DNA of 63,104 bases, taken from Thermoanaerobacteraceae bacterium. Lineage in GTDB: Bacteria; Bacillota; JADQBR01. The stretch covers positions 1 to 63,104 of the forward strand of contig JACDOG010000014.1 in assembly GCA_017656305.1 (NCBI GenBank), written 5' to 3'. Shown here one piece after another: positions 43,945 through 51,162 of this stretch. How positions within the stretch are numbered: position 1 is the first letter of the stretch; each line of letters starts with the position of its first letter. Both the position numbers and the translations under genes were made by a program. Below the pieces are notes generated by a model that saw nothing but the letters and a program-made list of their open reading frames with translations, was not told where the DNA came from and did not search any database.

Positions 43945-44799
43945 ATGCCAAGAGGACCGAGGTTAAAGGGAGAATATAGCGTTTACCACATTATTCTCCG
44001 GGGTAACGAACGCCGGGAGATATTTTATGATGACAATGATAAACTACGCTTTTTAAAAACCGTTGCCCGTATGAAGCGGAAATATGATTTTAAGGTATAT
44101 GGGTATTGCCTGATGAATAATCATGTTCATATGATTATTGATGTTGTTGACAACGATATTTCTCAGATTATGAAAAGCATAAATGTCAGTTACGTGCGCT
44201 ACTTTAATGTTAAATATGAGCGCGTTGGTCACCTGTTTCAGGACAGGTTTAAAAGCCAGCTGGTGCTGGATGACCCCTACCTGTTGGAGTTAAGCAGGTA
44301 CATACATCGCAACCCGGTTGAGGCAAAAATCGTCAAAACCCCGGAAGAATACCCTTGGAGCAGCTACAACATATACACGGGTCAGGCAAAAGACCATCTG
44401 GAATTGGTAGACTTTGATATGGTATTGGGCATTTTATCTCCAAACCGGCACACTGCCGTTAAGGAATATGTGGACTACGTTAAAAACACCAGGAATCGGG
44501 AACAGTGGCAGGAAGAGATTTGCGCTTCCATCATGGATGTGAACTGGGACTGGGAAGATGACGGTTCCCCGGGGACTCAAGAAAAGGCACGGCAAATAGT
44601 GGAGGAAATAGCAGAACAATTCGACCTCAGTGCCGAACAAATCCTGGCCAAACGTACCCCGTACAGATATGTGCGCAACGCCGCCATTTCAGCTCTGCGG
44701 CAGAAAACTAATTTGAGTTTATCGGACATTGGTGAGCTGTTTGGCGGACTGTCTTACTCCACGGTCAGTAAAATTTTGAATTCTACTGGTAAAAAATGA
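43945..44799 (+). CDS. REP-associated tyrosine transposase (RAYT, Y1 family) with DnaA-like C-terminal domain
   Basis: 284 residues from ATG 43945 (GGGGGGAG upstream). The N-terminal Y1/HUH domain has the metal-binding NNHVHMII and the family phrase YFNVKYERVGHLFQDRFKS; IHRNPVEAKIV follows. The C-terminal 60 residues (YVRNAAISALRQ..LSLSDIGELFGG..STVSKILN) look like the DnaA box-binding domain, a helix-turn-helix. RAYTs nick single-stranded REP hairpins. Here the gene is bracketed by inverse-oriented hairpins (43862-43892 on the left, 44802-44867 on the right), and at least seven more copies lie within the window. The reading frame is intact, so it may be active. Confidence 0.92.
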   Translation: MPRGPRLKGEYSVYHIILRGNERREIFYDDNDKLRFLKTVARMKRKYDFKVYGYCLMNNHVHMIIDVVDNDISQIMKSINVSYVRYFNVKYERVGHLFQDRFKSQLVLDDPYLLELSRYIHRNPVEAKIVKTPEEYPWSSYNIYTGQAKDHLELVDFDMVLGILSPNRHTAVKEYVDYVKNTRNREQWQEEICASIMDVNWDWEDDGSPGTQEKARQIVEEIAEQFDLSAEQILAKRTPYRYVRNAAISALRQKTNLSLSDIGELFGGLSYSTVSKILNSTGKK

Positions 44800-44801
44800 G
44801 A

Positions 44802-44867
44802 ATTCACATTGAGAACCGTCCCCGAATGTGAAAAAAATTCACATCGAGAACCGTCCCCGATGTGAAT
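44802..44867 (-). repeat. Two tandem REP-like elements, reverse form, right of the RAYT gene
   Basis: 44802-44832 and 44837-44867 both read ATTCACAT..GAGAACCGTCCCCGA..ATGTGAA(T), the reverse complement of the form left of the gene. Thus the transposase gene sits in a palindromic REP frame. Confidence 0.92.
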
Positions 44868-44878
44868 TGGATGGTGAA

Positions 44879-46267
44879 TTAGTCACCCCATTGAAAATCA
44901 GCTATTTCCGGGAATTGGGTTAGTTTTTCTTTTATTATCGAGCTGATATACTCCAGATCCTGTGGAGTCTTGCCCTCACAGCGGGCTACAATGACGGGCT
45001 GGGTGTTGGAGCAGCGGATTAGCCCCCAGCCGCCGGGGAAGAGGACGCGGGCGCCGTCCACGTCGATCACTTCATAATCCTTTTTAAACTCTTCCGCCAA
45101 CTGTTCCACAATTTGAAATTTTCGGCTATCCGGGCAGTCAATGCGTGTTTCCGGAGTGGAGTAATATACCGGTACGTCCGCCAACAGCTCGGAAAAGCTC
45201 TTCTCTTCATGGGAGAGAATTCGCAGCAGCCTGGCCGTGGCGTAGATAGCGTCATCATAGCCGTAGTACTCATCGGCAAAGAACATGTGGCCGCTCATTT
45301 CACCGGTAAAGACCGTGCCTAATTCTTTCATCTTCGCCTTAATTAGGGAATGCCCAGTTTTGTAAAATACTGGCCTACCGCCCAGCCTTTTCACTTCATC
45401 CACCAGCGCCTGCGAGCACTTGACCTCTATGATGGCGTCGGCCCCGGGAAACTTGGGCATGATTTCCCGCCAGTAAAGTATCATCAGCGTATCGCCCCAG
45501 ATGATGTTGCCCTTTTCATCCACGGCACCGATGCGGTCGGCATCCCCGTCGTATGCTACTCCCACATCGGCATTTTCTTCCTTGACCCTGCCTATTAAGT
45601 CCGTCAGGTTACTGGCTTTGACCGGATCCGGGTGGTGGTTGGGAAAACTGGGGTCAGAAGTGCAGTACAGCGGCACCACGTCACAGCCCAGTTTTTCCAG
45701 TACCTTTGGCGCAAAATGACTGGCCGTACCGTTGCCGCAGTCCACCACAACCTTTAGCTTTTTCGGCCCGAGCTGCACTTTCTGGCAGATCATATTGATG
45801 TAGTCCGGTACCGGGTCTCGCTCAATCACTTTGCCGCTTCCGCTTTCAAAGTCTTTGGCTTCCATCAACCGCCGCAGCTTTTGAATTTCCTCGCCGTAGA
45901 TGGTGCCGGGTCCCTTATCGCCGGCAATTTTAAAGCCGTTGTACTCCGAAGGATTGTGGCTGCCCGTAATCATGGCTCCGCCGGGAACGTCATAGAGTAT
46001 CCTGGCATAGTAAAAGATAGGGGTAATAACCTCGCCGATATCTATGACATCACACCCGGTGGCGGTAATCCCTGACACCAGCTGTTCTCTGATCCGCGGC
46101 GAACTTTTCCGGTTATCCCGGCCAACAATTGCTTCCGTAAATCCCTTCCGCTGCAGGTATGTGCCGATTGACTGTCCCAGCAGGTAGACAAACTCATCCG
46201 TCAATTCCTCGCCAACCAGCCCGCGAATATCGTACTGCCGAAAGACTTCCTTGTTAATAACAGTCAT
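44879..46267 (-). CDS. Phosphomannomutase/phosphoglucomutase
   Basis: 462 residues on the minus strand; the second of two close ATGs (complement 46265-46267) is better spaced from GGGGGA. The phosphohexomutase landmarks are the phospho-serine loop ITGSHNPSEYNGFK, the metal loop YDGDADRIGAVD, the sugar loop GEMSGHMFF, and the phosphate-binding loop RCSNTQPVIVARCEG. It interconverts hexose 1- and 6-phosphates for nucleotide sugars, which fits the glycan genes at both ends of the window. Its 5' leader has a hairpin at 46398-46428. Confidence 0.93.
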   Translation of the reverse strand: MTVINKEVFRQYDIRGLVGEELTDEFVYLLGQSIGTYLQRKGFTEAIVGRDNRKSSPRIREQLVSGITATGCDVIDIGEVITPIFYYARILYDVPGGAMITGSHNPSEYNGFKIAGDKGPGTIYGEEIQKLRRLMEAKDFESGSGKVIERDPVPDYINMICQKVQLGPKKLKVVVDCGNGTASHFAPKVLEKLGCDVVPLYCTSDPSFPNHHPDPVKASNLTDLIGRVKEENADVGVAYDGDADRIGAVDEKGNIIWGDTLMILYWREIMPKFPGADAIIEVKCSQALVDEVKRLGGRPVFYKTGHSLIKAKMKELGTVFTGEMSGHMFFADEYYGYDDAIYATARLLRILSHEEKSFSELLADVPVYYSTPETRIDCPDSRKFQIVEQLAEEFKKDYEVIDVDGARVLFPGGWGLIRCSNTQPVIVARCEGKTPQDLEYISSIIKEKLTQFPEIADFQWGD

Positions 46268-46397
46268 CAACATTCCCCCATAATTTAAAGATTGTCATTC
46301 CAAATATACATCTATTTGCCATTTCCTTACATAATTCCTGCCTGGATTTCGCCATACAGGAACGGATATTTTGCAACCGAAATTTTCGGTATAAACA

Positions 46398-46428
46398 AAA
46401 AGTGGCTGGGAAGGACCCAACCACTTTT
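46398..46428 (-). terminator. Hairpin in the 5' leader of the phosphohexomutase gene
   Basis: AAAAGTGGCTGGG and CCCAACCACTTTT pair with one mismatch around AAGGA. On the minus strand the stem is followed by TTTTTG, so it looks like a terminator 130 bases before the mutase start: a possible attenuator. It could also end a plus-strand transcript. Confidence 0.5.
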
Positions 46429-46572
46429 GTCATAAGTCCCTTGTATCGGTTTTTTATAAAAGGACTTACGTATAGAATATGACTACAGCTCACTATCAAT
46501 ATTATATGATAACCGTTATCAACTGTAAAGGGTTTTCAATAAATGTTTGAAATTTCCAAATATAACAGACCT

Positions 46573-46635
46573 ATTCACATTCAGAACCGTCCCCGATGTG
46601 AAAAAAACTCACATCGAGAACCGCCCTCGATGCGA
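46573..46635 (-). repeat. REP-like element, reverse form, plus degenerate second copy
   Basis: 46573-46602 reads ATTCACAT then TCAGAACCGTCCCCG and ATGTGAA. 46609-46635 is a decayed copy (CTCACATCGAGAACCGCCC...). Confidence 0.85.
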
Positions 46636-46776
46636 TGAGAACTAGGACTATGGTCCTAGATGAAATTGGGAAGGTGGGACTATAGTATTAATGTTGGTAA
46701 AGATGGTATTGTAAAAGGAGATGTAGATATTCGAGATTTTTTGTTGGGTTGAAAAACAAAAATGGGGTAAGGGGTA

Positions 46777-47457
46777 ATGTGCATGGAAAGTGCGAAGATT
46801 AACATGCTTGTTGCCAAGGCCAAGCAGGGTAACGAGATGGCCTTTAAGCTGCTGCTGGATGAGTTTGAACCCATGATTATGAACACCATCAAACCATACT
46901 TTGCACCGGGACATGATCGCAGCGACATTATTCAGGAGGGCATTATCGCCTTCTGGTCGGCAGTTCAGGACTATGACCCGAAAGTAAGCAATAATTCCCA
47001 TTTTGCCGGATTTGCCAAAATGGTGGTCAACAGGCGTGTTAAGACATTTATTACCATGTGCAACCGCCAGAAGCACATGTTTCTCAACAATGCACTTTCT
47101 TTGGACAGGCCGGTTAAAGACAACCAGTACAAAGGTGAGGCCAGGGAGATGACCTTGGTGAACTTTGTTTCTGCCAGTCCCAGTCCGGAGGAACTGTACA
47201 TACAAAAAGAGAGTGACCATTGCTGGGAGCAGGACTGGGAGCAGTTTTTAAACGAAATGACTGAGCTGGAGCTAAAAGTATTTAAGGCCTACCTGGACGG
47301 GAAAAAGTATCGTGAAATTGCTGCAGAGATAGGGCGCAGCGAAAAGGCGGTAGATAACGCCTTATACAGGGTAAAACAGAAGTTTTACCGGCTTATAGAA
47401 CAAAGAAAAAGGGAGTATGTGGAGGAGAGAGCAGAGGAAGCGGAAAAAACTGCTTAG
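46777..47457 (+). CDS. sigH: SigH-like RNA polymerase sigma factor (sigma-70 family)
   Basis: 226 residues from ATG 46777 (GGGGTAAGGGGT upstream). Region 2 is LLDEFEPMIMNTIKPYF..HDRSDIIQEGIIAFWSAVQDYDP and region 4 is ELELKVFKAYLDGKKYREIAAEIGRSEKAVDNALYRVKQK, as in Bacillus/Clostridia SigH, the early-sporulation and competence sigma factor. A few lineage-specific acidic residues extend the C-terminus. Here it is not in the usual rpmG-secE-nusG neighbourhood, so it could be a second SigH-like copy. Confidence 0.85.
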   Translation: MCMESAKINMLVAKAKQGNEMAFKLLLDEFEPMIMNTIKPYFAPGHDRSDIIQEGIIAFWSAVQDYDPKVSNNSHFAGFAKMVVNRRVKTFITMCNRQKHMFLNNALSLDRPVKDNQYKGEAREMTLVNFVSASPSPEELYIQKESDHCWEQDWEQFLNEMTELELKVFKAYLDGKKYREIAAEIGRSEKAVDNALYRVKQKFYRLIEQRKREYVEERAEEAEKTA

Positions 47458-47523
47458 GGGCTTTTGGTCTGTCCGAAAGTCCTATCTGTCCCTGACATTG
47501 ACAAATTTCGACAATCTTTTCGC

Positions 47524-47552
47524 TTGATAGATGTAATATTTTCCTCTATACT
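47524..47552 (+). promoter_or_regulatory. SigmaA-type promoter upstream of the c-di-GMP riboswitch
   Basis: TTGATA (47524-47529), 17-base spacer, TATACT (47547-47552). The transcript would begin about 130 bases before the riboswitch. Confidence 0.7.
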
Positions 47553-47685
47553 TAGTAGTGATAAGTGTTGTCTTATTTTTCAATAGTTTGTCGTAAAAAG
47601 GGAGGAAAAATAAAATTAACGGTTTAAATAGCGCTTTTTTAATTACTGTTATGTTACTAGTAAACTTAATTATTAAATAAAGTTA

Positions 47686-47776
47686 ACGATAAAGGCAAAG
47701 CCGGCGAAAGCCGGTGACGCAAAGCTATGGGTCTAAGTTCCATGGAAACATGGAATATGACTGCCAGGCTACCGAA
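47686..47776 (+). ncRNA. Cyclic di-GMP-I (GEMM) riboswitch
   Basis: The aptamer signature is clear: AAAGGCAAAGCCGGC-GAAA-GCCGGT with its GAAA tetraloop, GACGCAAAGC, a second variable hairpin (TTCCATG-GAAA-CATGGAA), and ACTGCCAGGCTACCG at the 3' end. A terminator follows at 47797. The controlled gene is an HD-GYP protein, the class of enzyme that degrades the ligand. Gap 47458-47876 is otherwise AT-rich without genes. Confidence 0.93.
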
Positions 47777-47796
47777 TTAACAAAGTGGTTGTTGTG

Positions 47797-47818
47797 GCAG
47801 CAGTGTGCTGCTTTTTTT
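47797..47818 (+). terminator. Riboswitch expression-platform terminator
   Basis: GCAGCA-GTG-TGCTGC followed by TTTTTTT, 21 bases after the aptamer. Ligand binding probably decides whether it forms. Confidence 0.85.
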
Positions 47819-47876
47819 ATTTTTAAATGATTATAATTTTCAATTTGCGAATAGTTCGTTTAGTTGGTGATAAACT

Positions 47877-48533
47877 GTGCTTGAACATTGCCAGGACCAA
47901 AGACAATTGGATATGGTGCGTCTGGCGCTGAATTTCATGCAACTGCGGGATGCACACACAGCGCGTCACTGCGTACGGGTAGCACGGATTGCAGCGCTAT
48001 TGGCTGAAAGTCTCGGTATATGCGGACCAGAGCTTGACGAAATCAAAATAGGCGGTTTACTGCACGATTTGGGCAAAATATTCATTTCGGACGATATTCT
48101 ACTTAAACCTGGAAAACTCACCGAAAGAGAATTTGCAGCAATCAAGAGCCACTGCATCAAAGGCTATGAGGCCATTAAGGAATTTGTCAACGAGCGCATC
48201 GCGTTGATGGTACTGCAGCATCACGAGAAAATAGACGGCTCGGGATACCCGATGGGACTGCAAAAGGACCAGATTATGCTGGAGGCGCGCATTATGGCTG
48301 TGGCTGACGTCTATGATGCCTTAAGAAACGACCGGCCGTACCGGAGAGGCTTTTCGTCCCAAAAAGCCCTGGACATTATTTTAGACGGTAGTGGAAGCCT
48401 TTTCGATGAAGAAGTTGTAGGGAAACTGTTGGAAAGTGTAGAAATTATTGAGCAAAAAATCTTTGGTCAAGAATTAAATAAGGTCGTCAGCCATTTTAAC
48501 AGGGAATTAGCACCTGACACAGGCGAGGTTTAA
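47877..48533 (+). CDS. HD-GYP domain cyclic di-GMP phosphodiesterase
   Basis: 218 residues from GTG 47877 (weak ribosome site GGTGAT; ATG 47913 is an alternative). The HD-GYP core is complete: HTARHCVRVARI, GLLHDLGKIFI, IKSHCIKGYE, MVLQHHEKIDGSGYP and ADVYDALRNDRPYR. There is no input domain, so activity is probably set by amount; the upstream riboswitch senses the same second messenger. The gene ends in a hairpin terminator whose loop includes the stop codon. Confidence 0.92.
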   Translation: MLEHCQDQRQLDMVRLALNFMQLRDAHTARHCVRVARIAALLAESLGICGPELDEIKIGGLLHDLGKIFISDDILLKPGKLTEREFAAIKSHCIKGYEAIKEFVNERIALMVLQHHEKIDGSGYPMGLQKDQIMLEARIMAVADVYDALRNDRPYRRGFSSQKALDIILDGSGSLFDEEVVGKLLESVEIIEQKIFGQELNKVVSHFNRELAPDTGEV

Positions 48534-48550
48534 CCTCGCCTTAATTTTTT
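48522..48550 (+). terminator. Terminator of the HD-GYP gene
   Basis: GGCGAGG and CCTCGCC pair around TTTAA, which contains the TAA stop; TTAATTTTTT follows. Confidence 0.85.
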
Positions 48551-48580
48551 CCGGAATCTCCAGTTTTGGCCAACAGGTAC

Positions 48581-48610
48581 TTCACATTCAGAACCGTCCC
48601 CGATGTGAAT
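48581..48610 (-). repeat. REP-like element, reverse form
   Basis: TTCACATTCAGAACCGTC and CCCGATGTGAAT. With the copy at 52394 it brackets the cooF-cooS-oxidoreductase operon. Confidence 0.88.
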
Positions 48611-48638
48611 TGGTGAGAAGAGGAATCAGCGGGATACA

Positions 48639-48693
48639 TGTCGAAATATTTAGACAAAATGTTCTGATATATTTGTCTAACCGGCTTTATACT
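48639..48693 (+). promoter_or_regulatory. Control region of the CO dehydrogenase operon
   Basis: TGTCGAAATATTTAGACA (48639-48656) is a near-perfect palindrome, and TTAGACAAA (48650-48658) faces TTTGTCTAA (48672-48680). The repeated TGTC/GACA half-sites recall CRP/FNR-family sites such as CooA's, but the spacing is 18 rather than 16. A -10 TATACT is at 48688-48693 with no good -35, as in activator-dependent promoters. Confidence 0.5.
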
Positions 48694-48733
48694 TTTATAT
48701 CAGGACAACTAATTCATTAAAAGGAGGGAGAAA

Positions 48734-49225
48734 ATGCAGCAGCTTCTCATTGACCCGGACCGCTGTCTCGGCTGTCACAGCTGCGAACTGGCCTGTGCCG
48801 TAGAGCACGCGCTGTCAAAGGATTTGTTTGCGGCGGTACTGAACAAGGAAAGTTCCGCGGCCAGTATCTTTGTAGAAACTGATGGCGAGACAAACCTGCC
48901 CCTGCAGTGCCGGCATTGCCAGGAACCCGCCTGTGCCAATGCCTGCATGAGCGGCGCCCTACAGCGAGATGCGGAAACGGGCAAAGTACTGTTTAACCGG
49001 GACAGGTGTGTCGGCTGCTGGATGTGCGTTATGGCCTGTCCTTTTGGCGCCATCGAACAGGACAGGGGCCAAAAGGTCATCAGCAAGTGCGACCGCTGTC
49101 CCGACCGGGAAGTACCGGCCTGTGCCGGCGCCTGCCCCACTGGTGCCATCAAGTTTGTGGAAATTGCCGAATACAGCAGCGACCGGAGAAAGCGCTACCT
49201 GACCGAGTTTGTCAAGGAACGGTGA
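48734..49225 (+). CDS. cooF: CooF-like 4Fe-4S ferredoxin partner of CO dehydrogenase
   Basis: 163 residues from ATG 48734 (AAAGGAGGGAG upstream). Four cluster-binding segments are visible: CLGCHSCELAC, CRHCQEPACANAC, CVGCWMCVMACPFG and CDRCPDREVPACAGACPTG. This is the CooF/HycB/DmsB-type polyferredoxin that takes electrons from CooS. It is 29 bases before cooS. Confidence 0.92.
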   Translation: MQQLLIDPDRCLGCHSCELACAVEHALSKDLFAAVLNKESSAASIFVETDGETNLPLQCRHCQEPACANACMSGALQRDAETGKVLFNRDRCVGCWMCVMACPFGAIEQDRGQKVISKCDRCPDREVPACAGACPTGAIKFVEIAEYSSDRRKRYLTEFVKER

Positions 49226-49254
49226 GTGTATAAAAAACCAAAGGAGGTATCAAG

Positions 49255-51159
49255 ATGTCCGTTAAGGATAAAACTGTGGACCCGGCAGCACAGCAAATGC
49301 TGCAGAAGGTTCAGGCTGACGGAGTGGAAACCGTTTGGGACCGCCTGCAGGAGCAGCAACCCCAGTGCGGCTTCGGCACCCTGGGCATCTGCTGCCGCAA
49401 CTGCCTGCAGGGACCGTGCCGCATCAATCCCTTTGGCAAGCCCGACCGGGGTGTCTGCGGTGCGGACGCACATACCATTGTGGCCCGCAACCTGCTGCGC
49501 AATCTGGCCGGCGGTACCGCGGCCCACGTGGACCACGCCTACGATGCTGTGGAAGCACTGTATGCAATTGCCGAGGGCAATGCCGGTTACCAGATAAAGG
49601 ATGAAGGCAAATTACAGGCCATCGCTACCCGGCTGGGACTGGAGACCGAAGGCAGGGATACCGGTGAACTGGCCAAAGCAGTGGCCCAAAAAGCTTTAGA
49701 AACCTTTACCAACCATACTGATGATACCATGGGATGGCTCAAGGCCTGGGCGCCCCGGGAGAGACTGGACACCTGGCGCGAGCTGGGGGTGCTGCCCAGA
49801 AATGCCGACCGGGAAATTCGGGAAGCCATGCACCAGACCACCATGGGTGTGGACGCCGACCCGGTAAACTTGCTTTTAGCCTGTGTCAAGCAGGGTCTGG
49901 TGGACGGTTTTGCCGGGCTGAAACTGGCCACTGACATCCAGGACGTGATTTTTGGCACTCCCAAACCCATACAGTCGGAGACCAACCTAGGTGTGCTGAA
50001 AGCGGACCATGTAAACGTAATCGTCCACGGGCACGTGCCCCTGCTGTCCGAAAAGGTTGTGGAATGGTGCAACAAGCTTGAGGACGAGGCTAGGGAGGCC
50101 GGAGCTGCCGGTATCAACGTGGCCGGCATCTGCTGCACGGGAAATGAGGTGCTGATGCGGCAGGGCGTACCCCAGGCCACCAACTTCCTGGGACAGGAAC
50201 TAGCCCTGGCTACCGGGGCTGTGGACCTGATGGTAGTGGACGTCCAGTGCATCATGCCGTCGCTGGCCAATGTGGCCCAGTGTTACCACGGGGAAATTGT
50301 CAGCACCATGCCCATTGCCAAAATACCCGGGGCCGAGCATGTTCCATTTAGCTTTGAAGAGGCCGACCGGCAGGCGGAAAAAATCGTTCGCAAGGCCATA
50401 AAATCCTTCAAGAAAAGGGATAAGAATAAGGTACAGATACCTGATGAAAAAGTATCTATTGTGGCCGGATTCAGTATGGAGGCCATCGTGGAAGCTTTGA
50501 GCAAGGTAAATGCCGACGATCCCCTGAAACCCCTGGTGGACAGCATCAAAGACGGAGCGATTCTCGGGGCGGTGGCCACCGTCGGGTGCAACAACGCCAA
50601 AGCAACCCAGGATTTAAACCACGTCACCATGGTCAAAGAGCTTATTGCCAGCGATGTGCTGGTTGTGGCCACCGGCTGTTCCGCTTATGCTCTGGGCAAG
50701 GCAGGACTGCTGCATCCCGATGCCACGGCAAAATATGCCGGAGAAGGACTTAAAAAGGTACTGACCGCCGTGGGTGAAGCCGCCGGACTGGGCGGACCGC
50801 TGCCGCCGGTACTGCACATGGGTAGCTGTGTGGACAACTCCCGCATCGGCGACCTGCTGGTTGCCCTGGCCGATTACCTGGGAGTGAGCGTTAAAGACCT
50901 GCCTGTGGCGGCATCAGCCCCGGAACCGCAGCACGAAAAGGCCCTGAGTATCGGCACCTGGGCCGTTGCCATGGGAATACTGACTCACGTGGGATTACCG
51001 CCGGCAGTGCTGGGGAGCGACGTGGTGGCCGGCACGCTGACGGGAGAAAAGATAGAGTCACTGCTGGGCGGCAGGTTTTACGTGGAGACCGACCCGAAAG
51101 CAGCAGCTGACGGCATTATCAAGCACATTAAAGCCAAGCGCCGGGCACTAGGAATATAG
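49255..51159 (+). CDS. cooS: Anaerobic Ni-Fe carbon monoxide dehydrogenase catalytic subunit
   Basis: 634 residues, the usual CooS length; CAAAGGAGG precedes ATG 49255. B/D-cluster ligands are in CGFGTLGICCRNCLQGPCRI and GVCGADAHT; C-cluster ligands and acid-base residues in VHGHVPLLSEK, NVAGICCTGNEVLMRQG, VDVQCIMPSL, VGCNNAKATQD, ATGCSAYALG and HMGSCVDNSRIG. It oxidises CO to CO2 with CooF and the flavoprotein gene just downstream. There is no acetyl-CoA synthase or Ni-insertion CooC gene nearby, so the operon looks catabolic or redox rather than carbon-fixing. Confidence 0.95.
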   Translation: MSVKDKTVDPAAQQMLQKVQADGVETVWDRLQEQQPQCGFGTLGICCRNCLQGPCRINPFGKPDRGVCGADAHTIVARNLLRNLAGGTAAHVDHAYDAVEALYAIAEGNAGYQIKDEGKLQAIATRLGLETEGRDTGELAKAVAQKALETFTNHTDDTMGWLKAWAPRERLDTWRELGVLPRNADREIREAMHQTTMGVDADPVNLLLACVKQGLVDGFAGLKLATDIQDVIFGTPKPIQSETNLGVLKADHVNVIVHGHVPLLSEKVVEWCNKLEDEAREAGAAGINVAGICCTGNEVLMRQGVPQATNFLGQELALATGAVDLMVVDVQCIMPSLANVAQCYHGEIVSTMPIAKIPGAEHVPFSFEEADRQAEKIVRKAIKSFKKRDKNKVQIPDEKVSIVAGFSMEAIVEALSKVNADDPLKPLVDSIKDGAILGAVATVGCNNAKATQDLNHVTMVKELIASDVLVVATGCSAYALGKAGLLHPDATAKYAGEGLKKVLTAVGEAAGLGGPLPPVLHMGSCVDNSRIGDLLVALADYLGVSVKDLPVAASAPEPQHEKALSIGTWAVAMGILTHVGLPPAVLGSDVVAGTLTGEKIESLLGGRFYVETDPKAAADGIIKHIKAKRRALGI

Positions 51160-51162
51160 GGG

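Larger units (their letters stand above)
46268..46776. other. Divergent intergenic region between phosphohexomutase and sigH
   Basis: 509 bases without a gene. It holds a palindrome ACCGAAA-T-TTTCGGT (46376-46390), a hairpin AAAAGTGG/CCACTTTT (46398-46428), an inverted repeat TAAGTCC/GGACTTA (about 46433-46468), and a REP-like copy with a degenerate neighbour (46573-46635). The hairpin has T residues on the minus strand, so it may attenuate the mutase transcript. Confidence 0.5.

Noticed and set aside
48639-48656. Perfect CooA or Rex operator upstream of cooF
   Set aside because: Half-site spacing (18) differs from CooA (16) and the arm sequence differs from the Rex box; kept only as a dyad of unknown binder.
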